A DNA stretch of 47,258 nt, taken from NCBI GenBank assembly GCA_017434775.1, contig JAFSGG010000030.1:1-47258 (forward strand), written 5' to 3'. Position numbers and translations under genes: made by a program. Positions within the stretch are counted from its first letter, which is position 1. Every line of letters starts with the position of its first letter. The DNA comes from Clostridia bacterium (GTDB taxonomy: Bacteria; Bacillota; Clostridia; Christensenellales; Aristaeellaceae). Below, piece after piece: positions 1 to 8,089 of this stretch. The notes beneath the pieces were generated by a model. The model was not told where the DNA came from and did not search any database. It saw only the letters and a program-made list of their open reading frames with translations.

Positions 1-281
1 AGAAGAACGAGCGTAAGGTCTGTTACCTTCTCCAGCAACCATCCAGCGATGTGCGGAGCAAAGGCGAAGAAGATGCCAAGGCCCACCGTCTGGAAGATCA
101 GGCCGCTGGGAGCGTTGGCGATCCACCCTGCAACAGAGCCGATGAGGAATACCGTTGCAAGCAGGTTGGTTACGATGGAGGTCAATCCAACGATTAGGGA
201 TGAAATTAGCTGGAACACCAGCAGTATCGCAATGAGAGGCAGAACGGCTATCCGCAGGGGCAGCTTGAGCAGTTTCTTCAT
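1..281 (-). CDS. CD1845-family small membrane protein, partial (C-terminus off the window)
   Basis: Leftward reading frame starting at an ATG (279-281) with GGAGG six bases upstream and open to the window edge, about 93 residues seen. The N-terminus is MKKLLKLPLRIAVLPL, followed by two or three hydrophobic segments, so this is a small multi-pass membrane protein. The size, start and hydrophobic pattern resemble the CD1845 family found in clostridial conjugative elements; its function is unknown. It lies 75 bases downstream of tnpV on the same strand, which supports assignment to the edge of an integrative element. The family call rests on recalled resemblance; membrane location is seen directly. 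Confidence 0.6.
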   Translation of the reverse strand, partial: MKKLLKLPLRIAVLPLIAILLVFQLISSLIVGLTSIVTNLLATVFLIGSVAGWIANAPSGLIFQTVGLGIFFAFAPHIAGWLLEKVTDLTLVL

Positions 282-356
282 AAGTACCTCCATCTGATTG
301 TTGGGGAGACAGGCACGGGCGTGTGGCTCGTGCCTGTTTGCTTGCGGCGCGGCTCA

Positions 357-707
357 TCAGTCGTGGATCAGCTCGTCAAATAGCATTTCTTCGATCCGGT
401 TGTGAATACTGTTCATGCGGCGTACCCATTCCATCTGGTCGGCAGCTTTCAGCTCCTCGGTAACACCCTCGGCTACTTTCATCTGAGGGATGAGCAGATC
501 CATGCGTTCCTGGCAGGCATCGTCAATGCTGTACAGGTGCTTCATGAGCTTGCCGGACAGTAGGAGCTGATTGAACAGGAGGGAACGATGCTCGCGTAGA
601 TAGCGCATGCGCATTCTGCCATACTTGCCAAGCGGGCGCATGTCCTCGGCAGGAATGCCGATGTTGGGCAGGTAGTAGTCTCCACAGCGGCGATAGGTCA
701 GTTTCAC
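357..707 (-). CDS. tnpV: TnpV-like transposon-encoded protein
   Basis: A 116-residue protein. I chose the GTG start at 707 because AGGA lies just upstream; the open frame could extend to a TTG at 731. Family hallmarks are visible: YYLPNIGIP near the start, LGKYGRMRMRYLREHR in the middle, and VTEELKAADQMEWVRRMN near the end. TnpV proteins accompany Tn4451-type and related clostridial mobile elements, where they are accessory and their biochemical role is unclear. The neighbour downstream is a CD1845-like gene and a terminator-like hairpin lies upstream. No recombinase is in this window, so the element itself lies to the left or is a remnant. Confidence 0.85.
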   Translation of the reverse strand: MKLTYRRCGDYYLPNIGIPAEDMRPLGKYGRMRMRYLREHRSLLFNQLLLSGKLMKHLYSIDDACQERMDLLIPQMKVAEGVTEELKAADQMEWVRRMNSIHNRIEEMLFDELIHD

Positions 708-733
708 GGGTATCCTCGCTTTCTGCTGCAATG

Positions 734-780
734 AAAAAAGCAGCTATGTACTTGAAGGTTTCCCTTCAAGCCATAACTGC
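734..780 (-). terminator. Hairpin plus T-run just upstream of tnpV (terminator or attenuator)
   Basis: Arms 740-758 and 762-780 pair over 19 positions with few mismatches and a 3-base loop. Read leftwards the hairpin is followed by six T (739-734). It sits 27 bases before the tnpV start on the same strand, so it may attenuate tnpV or insulate the element from chromosomal transcription. A seven-codon frame (MSRGKYK) lies just upstream of it, but without a clear ribosome site. Confidence 0.6.
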
Positions 781-781
781 T

Positions 782-914
782 TGAATTACTTGTATTTCCC
801 GCGACTCATGACGAGGAGGAGTAAACCTTCCTCTACATAATAACTCCTGCGTGGCGGGAACCGTTTTTTATGTTGCCAATGGAAGGGAATCTGTTGCAGG
901 GAGGGCCGATATAG
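782..914. other. Likely element/chromosome junction zone, no gene
   Basis: Between the tnpV leader hairpin and the terminator of the sigma/anti-sigma operon I see no coding signal. The right end of the integrative element should lie here, because chromosomal genes resume at 993. No duplicated attachment site can be recognised from one end alone. Confidence 0.35.
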
Positions 915-945
915 ATAAAACCAATGCCGGAAAATGCGGCATTGG
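915..945 (-). terminator. Terminator of the ECF sigma operon
   Basis: A perfect 9-bp stem (921-929 with 937-945, seven-base loop), followed leftwards by TTTTAT. It lies about 50 bases after the stop of the anti-sigma-like gene. Confidence 0.8.
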
Positions 946-992
946 TCGAATGGTTTGATGGGGCTTTATTGGAACGGGTAAGACATTTGTTT

Positions 993-2411
993 TCAGCCGA
1001 TTTTAAGGGTGTCAAACAGGGCCAGCATGATGGGATAAAGCCCTTCGTACATTTCAAAATCGAACTGGGCTTCGATCAGGATGCAGCCGTAATCGGCAGG
1101 AATGATGAAGAAATGGCGTTGATAGGAGGGGTAAGCGGCTTCACTTTCAAACTGTACGGAGGTTCCGTCATAGCCGCCGACTTTGACGGCAAAAACTTGG
1201 CTGCCGGCGTAGTTTTCACCGTACTGTTCCATCAGTTCTTCGCAGATCTGGTTCGGGTTGCCGTCAAGGAGGAAGCGGACCGAATAGTACACTGCACGTT
1301 CGCCCTGCCAGGCATCGTAAGTGAAGGTATCAACGCCATTTAAGATAGTGTGGGTGAAGTATTCGGGCACTGTGGCGATGGTGGAGCCGGAATCAAGAAT
1401 GCAGATGGTTTCCACGGGAATCTTTTCCGCAACGCCTTCGCGGCTGACTTCAATATATTCCTGTTCCGGATCGGCATCAGCGGATTGCCGGAAATCCTTT
1501 GCGGACAAGAAATTTCTGCTTTCAATCACGGAGAAATCGATGGTATTGGCCAGATCCTTCAGATCGTCATATGTGATACCCATATCTGTGCCGCCCATCA
1601 CATTGATACAGATAAAACAGTCATCAAATTCTGCAATCAGCACCGCCTGCTGTTCAGACAGGGCAGCGATGAGCTGAACGCCGGAAGCGGTGACAAGCAC
1701 CTGTTCCTGATAATTTTCAATATCGCCGACGTTCAGGAAAATGGGATCGAACACACCCTTGACGGAGTGCCGGAACTGATAATTCACGGACAGGCGGCCG
1801 TTGGATGCATCAAAGATGCCGTCAAAGCTGAAGGTACCGTCATCAAACATATAGCCGCCCATCAGGGTGTTGCAGGCACTGTCTGAAAATTCGGCAGGAT
1901 CGTTCACAATCAGTTTTTCGGCGAGGGGGCTCGGGATTTCGGGCACAAAGTTTCCGTAAAGCTTCAGGCCGTATTTTGCGGCGATCTGATCCAACTTCGT
2001 GCCCATTTCCGTCGTGTACACATTGTAATGGGCATATTTTTCGTCCAGATCCATGTCTTCGGGGCCTGCAGGATCCGCCTGCGCCAGAATGGAACCATCC
2101 GGATCGTAACTGTCTAAGAAGGCTTTCCATTCAGCGGCTGCCATGTATTCAGGACTGTTTGCATAGCCGGAAAGCACCATTTCATTTTTGATTTCGGGAT
2201 CATTGGAAGGAACCAGCATATCCCTCAAACCAAAGAGGTTTGTGGCAAGGGCTACGGTGGTAAAGGCGAGCAGCAGGCACAGGGCTGCCACAAGCAGCAG
2301 GGTTCTTTTGGTAAATTTTTTCGGATAGTTCACTGTCTTTTTGACCTCGCTGTTTTCAATCATTTTTTCATCCATGTATTCCATGGCACGGAACAAATCG
2401 TTTCTATTCAT
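993..2411 (-). CDS. Single-pass membrane protein paired with an ECF sigma factor (putative anti-sigma or sensor)
   Basis: A 472-residue protein with a short cytoplasmic N-terminus (about 1-33, rich in charged residues), one membrane segment around 35-57, and a roughly 410-residue extracytoplasmic part with no motif I recognise. The start ATG overlaps the sigma-factor stop codon (ATGAATAG), implying translational coupling. Clostridia often encode such a gene directly behind an ECF sigma gene; the N-terminal tail is thought to bind the sigma factor and the outer domain to sense envelope conditions. That role is inferred from position and topology only. The outer part is much longer than in small ZAS-type anti-sigma factors and I see no HxxxCxxC motif. 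Confidence 0.6.
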   Translation of the reverse strand: MNRNDLFRAMEYMDEKMIENSEVKKTVNYPKKFTKRTLLLVAALCLLLAFTTVALATNLFGLRDMLVPSNDPEIKNEMVLSGYANSPEYMAAAEWKAFLDSYDPDGSILAQADPAGPEDMDLDEKYAHYNVYTTEMGTKLDQIAAKYGLKLYGNFVPEIPSPLAEKLIVNDPAEFSDSACNTLMGGYMFDDGTFSFDGIFDASNGRLSVNYQFRHSVKGVFDPIFLNVGDIENYQEQVLVTASGVQLIAALSEQQAVLIAEFDDCFICINVMGGTDMGITYDDLKDLANTIDFSVIESRNFLSAKDFRQSADADPEQEYIEVSREGVAEKIPVETICILDSGSTIATVPEYFTHTILNGVDTFTYDAWQGERAVYYSVRFLLDGNPNQICEELMEQYGENYAGSQVFAVKVGGYDGTSVQFESEAAYPSYQRHFFIIPADYGCILIEAQFDFEMYEGLYPIMLALFDTLKIG

Positions 2412-3000
2412 TGAAATAACCCTCCCTGGAAAGGTGGCTGCGCAGCCGCTTGCGAATTCGGCTGAGCGTTACATGGACAGTGCTTTCGTTCAAGTCATAG
2501 CGGTTAGCAATGGCTTTGATGGGATCAGAAAAGAAATATCTTCTGACGAACAGGTTCTGTTCACGTTCCGTCAGGGATGCTACAAACTGATTGATTACTT
2601 TTCCCAGTTCTTTTGCATCCACCTGACCTTCCACATCCGATTCATCGGCGATGCATTCTGCCAGTTCATCCAGAACCAGCTGAATATTTCCACCGCCGCG
2701 TTTCAGCGTTTTTCCTGCCTTGTATTTATCAAAAGACAAATGACGGGTGATCTTGGCGAAAAAGACTTTCAGCACGGTGGGTCTGGTGGGTGGAATGGCG
2801 TTCCACGCTCTCAGCCATGTATCGTTTACGCACTCCTCGGCGTCCTGTACATTGTCCAGAATGCCGTTGGCAATGGAAAAGCAGTAGGCGCCGTACCGGT
2901 TCATGGAAGCGGAGATGGCTTGGGCATCTCTGTTCCAGTAAAAATCGATGATCTGGGCATCGTTGCTGTTTCCCAACGCCACAATCTTGGAATCTTTCAC
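2404..3000 (-). CDS. ECF-type RNA polymerase sigma factor
   Basis: A 198-residue protein starting at GTG (2998-3000); GGAAAGGAGG lies seven bases upstream, while the longer TTG start at 3021 would include that site. Region 2 is visible as DAEECVNDTWLRAWN with the following RPTVLKVFFAKITRHLSFD. Region 4 is LTEREQNLFVRRYFFSDPIK followed by the helix-turn-helix NESTVHVTLSRIRKRLR. It would direct RNA polymerase to a small regulon. The gene overlaps the downstream membrane protein by eight bases. The sequence upstream contains an ECF-style promoter, suggesting autoregulation. The sigma-70 family assignment is secure; the regulon is unknown. Confidence 0.93.
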   Translation of the reverse strand: MKDSKIVALGNSNDAQIIDFYWNRDAQAISASMNRYGAYCFSIANGILDNVQDAEECVNDTWLRAWNAIPPTRPTVLKVFFAKITRHLSFDKYKAGKTLKRGGGNIQLVLDELAECIADESDVEGQVDAKELGKVINQFVASLTEREQNLFVRRYFFSDPIKAIANRYDLNESTVHVTLSRIRKRLRSHLSREGYFNE

Positions 3001-3045
3001 GATGAGCCTCCTTTCCGGCAATTCAAGGATCCTTTCACCTTATAA

Positions 3046-3071
3046 GACGATAAACAGCGAAAAACCTTACA
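3046..3071 (-). promoter_or_regulatory. ECF-type autoregulatory promoter candidate
   Basis: Read leftwards: TGTAAG (3071-3066), 16 bases, CGTC (3049-3046). This matches the spacing and style of Bacillus SigM/SigW/SigX promoters (TGAAAC or TGTAAC - N16/17 - CGTC/CGTA). It lies about 45 bases before the sigma gene start. Confidence 0.5.
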
Positions 3072-3226
3072 AGCAAACAAAAAATTATATTTCACATCAT
3101 TCGCATCATCGTTCAGGTGTGCCTTGTTTGAAGACACATCCAATATTTTGGCAAAGAACAGGCAGATTGTCAATGCCGCGAATTGCTTTCAAAAACAAAG
3201 AAGCAAAATAGGGACAATCATTCGTA

Positions 3227-3255
3227 TTGAGTTATTTTGCCGGTTCATGTATAAT
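3227..3255 (+). promoter_or_regulatory. Sigma-A promoter for the hydrolase pair
   Basis: TTGAGT (3227-3232), 17-base spacer, TATAAT (3250-3255), about 70 bases before the first start codon of the following two-gene unit. Confidence 0.75.
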
Positions 3256-3325
3256 CATCTGGAAGATGTTGTTTTGAAGTGAGCGATAATAGACGAAAAG
3301 GCAAGCGCCGATACAGGAGGCTCTC

Positions 3326-3544
3326 TTGGATAATTTGGAACACAGGGCTTTTGAGAGGCCGCTTAAAAAACAGCCGGATAGAAATTGGGAAGAATTATCC
3401 CCCGAAGAAAAGAAGAAGGTTTTGTTTTTGCGGCAGAAGCAGACCTTGGATTTGTTTCTGGAGCGCGGAGCCATATCGAAAAGCCAGTATAACAAAAGCC
3501 TGGGTGATCTGCGGGAGAAAATGGACATGCAGGATGTGGAATGA
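3326..3544 (+). CDS. Small hypothetical protein upstream of an alpha/beta hydrolase
   Basis: A 72-residue charged protein beginning at TTG with CAGGAGG five bases upstream. It is soluble and probably mostly helical: LSPEEKKKVLFLRQKQTLDL, then FLERGAISKSQYNKSLGDL. The second stretch resembles the short linker-helix pattern of small regulatory or adaptor proteins that 'start at the bottom of a search path' (GAISKxxYxxxL), but I cannot name a family. Its stop overlaps the next start (ATGA), so the two genes are translated together from the promoter at 3227. Confidence 0.65.
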   Translation: MDNLEHRAFERPLKKQPDRNWEELSPEEKKKVLFLRQKQTLDLFLERGAISKSQYNKSLGDLREKMDMQDVE

Positions 3545-4242
3545 AAATGCGGAAAGAAAGAATCACTATTGAAAACATCCCTGCGCTTGTGTGGGGCAGG
3601 GAAGCAGATAAGGTGCTGCTGTGCGTGCATGGGAAGATGGGATCGAAGGATGTGTTTGCACAGATTGCAGAAATTGCTGAGCAGAAGGGGTATCAGACCC
3701 TCAGTTTTGACCTGCCCCAGCATGGGGAGCGGCAGGAGGAAGCGGCCCGGTGCGATGTGTGGAACGGCATCCGGGATTTGAATGCGATGGGGGATTATGC
3801 GTTTCGGCGCTGGAAACACGTTTCCCTGTATGCATGCAGTCTGGGGGCATATTTCAGCCTGCAAGCCTATCCGGAGCGAGAATTTGAACAGTGTCTGTTC
3901 CAGTCACCCATTGTGGACATGGAATATTTGGTGGGGCAGATGATGGCGTGGTTTGATGTGACGGAAGAGCGGCTGGAAGTGGAAGGAGAAATTGACACGC
4001 CCATTGATCCGCTGCGGTGGGATTACCGGCAGTATATCCGGAATCATCCGGTGAATACATGGCATGTTCCCACGCACATTCTGTTTGCCGGGAAGGACAA
4101 TATGCAGACCTTGCATATCATGAACGATTTTGCCGAACGCTTTGGGGCAACCGTCCAGGTAGCTCAGGAAAGCGAGCATCCCTTCATGGGTGAAGGAGAT
4201 GGGGAGATTGTGAACCGGTGGCTGCAGAATTGCCTTGCATGA
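3541..4242 (+). CDS. Alpha/beta hydrolase
   Basis: A 233-residue cytoplasmic hydrolase. Visible family elements: LLCVHGKMGSK (oxyanion-loop HG), FDLPQHGER, the nucleophile elbow region YACSLGAYFSL (here ACSLGA, a variant of GxSxG in which the first Gly is Ala), the acid region HILFAGKDNMQ, and a C-terminal HPF with the likely catalytic His. Substrate is not indicated. The first methionine overlaps the stop of the 72-residue gene. No signal peptide. Family fold is clear; whether it is an esterase, lipase or other hydrolase is not. Confidence 0.82.
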   Translation: MKMRKERITIENIPALVWGREADKVLLCVHGKMGSKDVFAQIAEIAEQKGYQTLSFDLPQHGERQEEAARCDVWNGIRDLNAMGDYAFRRWKHVSLYACSLGAYFSLQAYPEREFEQCLFQSPIVDMEYLVGQMMAWFDVTEERLEVEGEIDTPIDPLRWDYRQYIRNHPVNTWHVPTHILFAGKDNMQTLHIMNDFAERFGATVQVAQESEHPFMGEGDGEIVNRWLQNCLA

Positions 4243-4339
4243 AAACACAGACATACCGTCCTGGTGTCAAGCGAAAGAATATCTTCCGGGTCAAGGGTTT
4301 TGCCGTTTTCGATCCGGTCTTTGGCGGTGATGGCAATGC

Positions 4340-4571
4340 TTGTGCTTCGTATTCAGGTATAGTATAATGAAAGGGACGAAAAGCCATACGCCGTGAGGGC
4401 ATCAGGCATCCGGGAACAGAAGCTGTTTACGGTCTTCTGCCGCCAAACGGTGTGTTCTGCGGCGGAAATCGCGGAGCAGATCATGAAAAAAGAAAGTAAA
4501 GCAGAATGACGATTTTTTTTGACCGTTCTGCTTTATGTGAAAACAGGAATTTGGTAAAGGAGAATCTCTGC
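4340..4571 (+). other. Intergenic stretch with a promoter, an RBS-less frame and an inverted repeat
   Basis: TTGTGC (4340-4345), 17 bases, TATAAT (4363-4368) is a good sigma-A promoter and probably drives the PH-like and SH3 genes. A frame from GTG 4393 to TGA 4509 (38 residues) shows coding-like composition but has no ribosome site and may be a relic. An inverted repeat (AAAGCAGAA / TTCTGCTTT, about 4499-4535) follows it with eight T in the loop. The stretch 4243-4339 shows nothing certain. Confidence 0.45.
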
Positions 4572-4859
4572 GTGAAAAAGTATTTCGTTGTCAGTCTGGT
4601 CAAGAACGGCATTCTGGGCGGCGGTATTGTGGCGGATGCGGAAGCGATCACATACCATACAGGAAAGCTGACCGTGCCTGAGGAATACAGAAATCTGGTG
4701 ATGAAATACGAAGAGATCCGCGAAGTGAAGAAGGGCTGGCTTTTCATTTTACCTACGGTTCTGGTAAAGATGAAAAACGGAAACGAATACAAATTCGTTG
4801 TGTTTTTCAGCAGGAGACGTTTTATTCATTGCCTCAAAGAATGTGGCCTTCATTCATAA
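4572..4859 (+). CDS. Small PH/GRAM-like protein, hypothetical
   Basis: A 95-residue protein; GTG start chosen because AAAGGAG lies nine bases upstream, although the frame is open from 4506. The N-terminal VKKYFVVSLVKNGILGGG leads into alternating beta-type segments (AITYHTGKLTVPEEYRNLVM, EIREVKKGWLFILPTVLVKM, GNEYKFVVFF) ending in a basic helix. This pattern resembles bacterial GRAM/PH-like domains that sit on the cytoplasmic face of the membrane. No enzymatic motif. The SH3 gene follows after 35 bases, suggesting co-transcription. Confidence 0.6.
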   Translation: MKKYFVVSLVKNGILGGGIVADAEAITYHTGKLTVPEEYRNLVMKYEEIREVKKGWLFILPTVLVKMKNGNEYKFVVFFSRRRFIHCLKECGLHS

Positions 4860-4894
4860 ACGGAAAGAGCGATCGTGGAAAGGTGGTAGTCTGT

Positions 4895-5842
4895 ATGAAA
4901 AAATGGATTACGTTATTCTTACTGCTGTGCATGGTGATGGTTGCCATGCCGGCGTCAGCTGAAAATGAATTCTATGGCAACATGGAAATTGTGAACTGCA
5001 GCGAGTGGGTTTCTTTGCGGGAAAAGCCCAGAACGAATGCTGCGCGGATTATCAAAGTACCCCTGGGAGCTTTGGTAACGCAGTGCCAGCAATATGGTAA
5101 CGGCTGGGTGTATGCAGAGTACGACGGGGAACAGGGCTACATCCAGGATAAATATGTGCAGGTGCTGGAGGGTGTGGATGTGTATAGCGCCATGCTGATT
5201 ACGGATTGCGGCGAGGGAACGGAATATTACGTAAACGTTGGTGGGCTGGAACCGGACGGTTTCATTCCGGCGGATACCCTTGTGCGCAATTGTGCGGTGC
5301 TGGCCAGGGGCAGGGCTTATGTGGAAATTGGCGGAAAGGGCGTGTATGTGAATGCGGAGCATGTGAAGCCCTACAACGAACTCTCCCACTATCCGCTGCA
5401 TATGATACTGCACTATGATTACAGCCGGTTTGAAGAGGGCAATGAAGCCCCGGCACCTGCCCTGAAGGTGGCTTATACCGAAGATTTCGACTTGGCGGGA
5501 CTTGAGTACAATGAATATGATTACACCGAGTTTGAACCAGTGGATGAGGATACCCCGAAAGTACACTATGTGCTGTATGCGGATGAAACGGTGAAGAAAG
5601 TGCATCTGTTCAGCGTTTCCATCCGGTGTATCGACGATGAAACCGGGGAAGAGGTAATCGATACCACGCTGGAGGATATGCAGCAGCTGGTGGATCCGGA
5701 GCATCCGCTTTCTGTGACGGCGGTGATGTACGGTGATATGCCCAACCTGGCCGTTGGCTATGAGGACTGGACAGGGGCGTATCATTTTGTCTTTGTGGAA
5801 ATCAGCGGTGAAGACGGCAGCATTTATCTGAATGCATTCTGA
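4895..5842 (+). CDS. Secreted SH3-domain protein
   Basis: A 315-residue protein with a classical signal peptide (MKKWITLFLLLCMVMVAMPA, cleavage near SAE at 20-22). Residues about 28-85 form a bacterial SH3 domain (CSEWVSLREKPRTNAARI ... GNGWVYAEYDGEQGYIQDKY), which typically binds cell-wall peptides or glycan. The remaining about 225 residues are acidic, may hold a second SH3-like unit (NCAVLARGRAYVEIGGKGVY) and have no known motif. Start at ATG 4895 follows AAAGGTGG; upstream in-frame ATGs lie before the signal peptide. Probably exported and wall-associated; exact role unknown. Confidence 0.8.
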   Translation: MKKWITLFLLLCMVMVAMPASAENEFYGNMEIVNCSEWVSLREKPRTNAARIIKVPLGALVTQCQQYGNGWVYAEYDGEQGYIQDKYVQVLEGVDVYSAMLITDCGEGTEYYVNVGGLEPDGFIPADTLVRNCAVLARGRAYVEIGGKGVYVNAEHVKPYNELSHYPLHMILHYDYSRFEEGNEAPAPALKVAYTEDFDLAGLEYNEYDYTEFEPVDEDTPKVHYVLYADETVKKVHLFSVSIRCIDDETGEEVIDTTLEDMQQLVDPEHPLSVTAVMYGDMPNLAVGYEDWTGAYHFVFVEISGEDGSIYLNAF

Positions 5843-5941
5843 TGGTGCTGCGATCCATTGATACTAAACAGAGAAACAGTATGAATTTTGGGAGCATTTT
5901 GATTGCTTCGAAAAATTTAGCTTTACTTAACAGAGGAAGAA

Positions 5942-6166
5942 ATGAACAGAATAAATAATATATTCTCCCGAAAAAGAAAGAATCTGACCGACAAATCCGA
6001 AGAGGGTCGAATTAAGGAACAACAACCTTCACAATCCATAGAAAAGCAGAACCTGGAGGAAGCGCGTTATCAGGCAGAACAGGCATTCCAACGTGGTGGT
6101 CTCGATAGAGAACAAGCATATGGATTGTATGGATTGGATAAAAACGGCAATTGGCTGAAAATGTAA
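5942..6166 (+). CDS. Small hydrophilic hypothetical protein
   Basis: A 74-residue highly charged protein with GAGGAAG before its ATG. It has a basic N-terminus (FSRKRKNLTDK), a glutamine/glutamate-rich helical middle (LEEARYQAEQAFQRGG) and ends in a GLYGLDKNGNWLKM tail. No membrane segment and no family that I recognise. It is followed after 38 bases by the double acetyltransferase gene. Confidence 0.6.
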   Translation: MNRINNIFSRKRKNLTDKSEEGRIKEQQPSQSIEKQNLEEARYQAEQAFQRGGLDREQAYGLYGLDKNGNWLKM

Positions 6167-6204
6167 CTACGGACAAATCCTGATTGATCAAAGGAAGAAT
6201 TGTA

Positions 6205-7179
6205 ATGAATGGGCTTTTATACAGGCTGCCACTGTACAAAGATCAGGCCGCATTGCTGGCGTATGTCCAGGAACATTATGACAACCATGAAACCGGCATC
6301 AGCGCCAGTTTGGGCCTGACATCGATGGCGTATTCTGAATGGGTTAAGAAAATACACAAAAACGCTGTTGTAGGTGATGAAGTCTGGGGAAAAACGCTGC
6401 TGTACCTTTGCTTTGATCAACAAAAATTGATCGGTTTATTGAGCATCCGATATGAATCGCCGGAAGAAGTGACAAGGAAATACGGCGATATCGGATATGG
6501 TGTCAGGCCGTCGGAAAGAAACAAGGGCTATGCCACACAGATGCTCCAATATGCCCTGAAGGTATGCCAAGAAAAGGGAAAAGATCATGTTATCCTGGGA
6601 TGCTATCAGGATAACATTGCCTCAGCCAGAACCATTTTGAAAAACGGCGGCGTACTGACAGCAGAAAATGAAAATTACCAGGACGGTAAAATCAGCCAGT
6701 ATTATTTGATCCCTCTAAGCACAGCCGGGATTGAATTCAGAAAAGCGGACAGAAGCGATGCAGAACAGCTGATCGATCTCTATAACGCCGCATTCTATAG
6801 CGATTTTGTGAAATACGGTGAATGTCCGGCCTATGGCAGGACGAAGGAACAGATGGAAGAATCCATCCTCCGCTATCCCAAGTTTATTATTTTGTATGGT
6901 GGAAAGCCGGTCGGCTGTGTGTCCTGTAAAGAAGAAAAAGCTGGAATGTATGAAGTGGGTTGCCTGTGCGTAATCCCGGCGTATCAAGGCAGGGGAATCG
7001 GCAGGAAAGCCATATCCTTTATCAAATCATACTACAGCAATTGGCAGCAATTCACTCTGATCACCCCTGTTGATAAAGAGGAAAACATCCGGTTCTATAC
7101 AGAAAAATGTGGATTTGAGATTGTGTCCGCTGAAATGGACGGGCATGTGAAAGTGGCGCGGTTTGTCTTAAAAAGATAA
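6205..7179 (+). CDS. Tandem GNAT-family N-acetyltransferase
   Basis: A 324-residue protein made of two GNAT units. The first (about 1-170) has the acetyl-CoA loop region DIGYGVRPSERNKGYATQM; the second (about 180-324) has VIPAYQGRGIGRKAISFI, the classical Q/RxxGxG/A pyrophosphate-binding motif, and ends with FYTEKCGFE. It transfers acetyl groups from acetyl-CoA to an amine that cannot be inferred here. ATG 6205 was chosen over TTG 6184 because AAAGGAAGA precedes it. Fused GNAT pairs are known. In-frame sequence continues after the stop (see the next entry). Confidence 0.85.
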   Translation: MNGLLYRLPLYKDQAALLAYVQEHYDNHETGISASLGLTSMAYSEWVKKIHKNAVVGDEVWGKTLLYLCFDQQKLIGLLSIRYESPEEVTRKYGDIGYGVRPSERNKGYATQMLQYALKVCQEKGKDHVILGCYQDNIASARTILKNGGVLTAENENYQDGKISQYYLIPLSTAGIEFRKADRSDAEQLIDLYNAAFYSDFVKYGECPAYGRTKEQMEESILRYPKFIILYGGKPVGCVSCKEEKAGMYEVGCLCVIPAYQGRGIGRKAISFIKSYYSNWQQFTLITPVDKEENIRFYTEKCGFEIVSAEMDGHVKVARFVLKR

Positions 7180-7335
7180 GATGCTGCCGGTGCCGGGAGG
7201 GAAGCAGCGGAGGAATACTGCAAGCCGTTGAAGGAAGTATATGGCGATATGCCGGTGCTGTGCTTTTCCCCCTCATCTGGCGCGGCGATTGTCCGGAGCG
7301 AGAGGATGTATTTGAGCTTTTTTGCGAAAATGTGA
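7180..7335 (+). pseudogene. Possible gene remnant after the acetyltransferase
   Basis: Immediately after the acetyltransferase stop, the same frame stays open for 51 codons with coding-like composition (for example AAEEYCKPLKEVYGDMPVLC). There is no start codon with a ribosome site. It looks like the C-terminal end of a lost gene; I cannot name it. Confidence 0.3.
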
Positions 7336-7340
7336 AAAAA

Positions 7341-7374
7341 AAGCTGACAGTTTTGTGCTGCCAGCTTGTTTTTT
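7341..7374. terminator. Bidirectional terminator
   Basis: Arms 7341-7350 and 7358-7367 pair at nine of ten positions; T-rich on the right (GTTTTTTT) and, read leftwards, eight T from the A-run before 7341. It serves the leftward ferredoxin gene and the rightward acetyltransferase. Confidence 0.8.
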
Positions 7375-7380
7375 TGGGGG

Positions 7381-8064
7381 CTAAACAATTTTACCGTCCG
7401 GAGCGATGGTGATGATGCGCATTGGAATATCTTTTCCGCTTTGGGTTCGTGCGGCTTCAACAGCGTGGGAGAGCCCGCCGCAGCAGGGAACGGTCATACG
7501 GGTGACGGTGATGGAGCGGATGGGGTTGGAACGGAAAATTTGTGCCAGCTTATCCGCATATTGTACAGCATCCAACTTGGGGCAGCCAATGAGGGTCACC
7601 TTGCCCTGAATAAAGTCTTGATGAAAATTGCCGTAAGCGTAGGCGGTGCAATCGGCGGAGATCAAAAGATCTGCATTTTTGAACCAGGGGCTGATTGACG
7701 GTACCAGCTTGATTTGCACCGGAAAATTGGAAAGACAGCTGGGTACGGAATCACTTTCGGTATTGGCACTGGCCTGAATGCTTTGGCAGGCGCTGCCATG
7801 GCAGCTGCAGGGAGACGGCATTTCTTTGGAAAGTTTGGCTGCCAGAACGGCCTTTTCGTCATAGGCAGGGGCTTCTTTTTCCTCAAAGGAGATGGCGCCG
7901 GTGGGACAGGCGGGCAGACAATCCCCCAAGCCGTCGCAATAATCTTCCCGCAATAGCTTTGCCTTCCCGTTCACCATGCCGATAGCCCCTTCGTGACAGG
8001 CGTCTGCGCACAGGCCGCAACCGATGCATTTTTCTTCGTTGATTTTGATAATTCTGCGGATCAT
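7381..8064 (-). CDS. Ferredoxin-like 4Fe-4S protein with extra cysteine motifs
   Basis: A 227-residue protein. The N-terminal 60 residues are a two-cluster ferredoxin: CIGCGLCADACHEGAIG for cluster I, and a variant second set CDGLGDCLPACPTGAI. The C-terminal part carries further cysteines (PSPCSCHGSAC, ADCTAY, IGCPKLD, PCCGGL), so it may bind another metal centre. Such proteins are common in Clostridia next to Crp/Fnr regulators; electron transfer is likely, the partner is unknown. AGGAGG lies upstream of ATG 8064. The gene is divergent from the Crp/Fnr gene across a 100-base shared control region, which suggests that it is a target of that regulator. Confidence 0.85.
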   Translation of the reverse strand: MIRRIIKINEEKCIGCGLCADACHEGAIGMVNGKAKLLREDYCDGLGDCLPACPTGAISFEEKEAPAYDEKAVLAAKLSKEMPSPCSCHGSACQSIQASANTESDSVPSCLSNFPVQIKLVPSISPWFKNADLLISADCTAYAYGNFHQDFIQGKVTLIGCPKLDAVQYADKLAQIFRSNPIRSITVTRMTVPCCGGLSHAVEAARTQSGKDIPMRIITIAPDGKIV

Positions 8065-8089
8065 AAAAAACCTCCTGAATGCGTTGTTC

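Noticed and set aside
2341-3045. A 234-codon rightward frame antisense to the sigma gene
   Set aside because: The leftward frame has clear sigma-70 motifs and an overlapping partner gene; the antisense frame shows no family pattern and is a shadow.
4243-4339. A leftward relic frame (reading ITAKDRIENGKTLDPEDIL)
   Set aside because: Too short and without start or stop context; coding origin cannot be shown.
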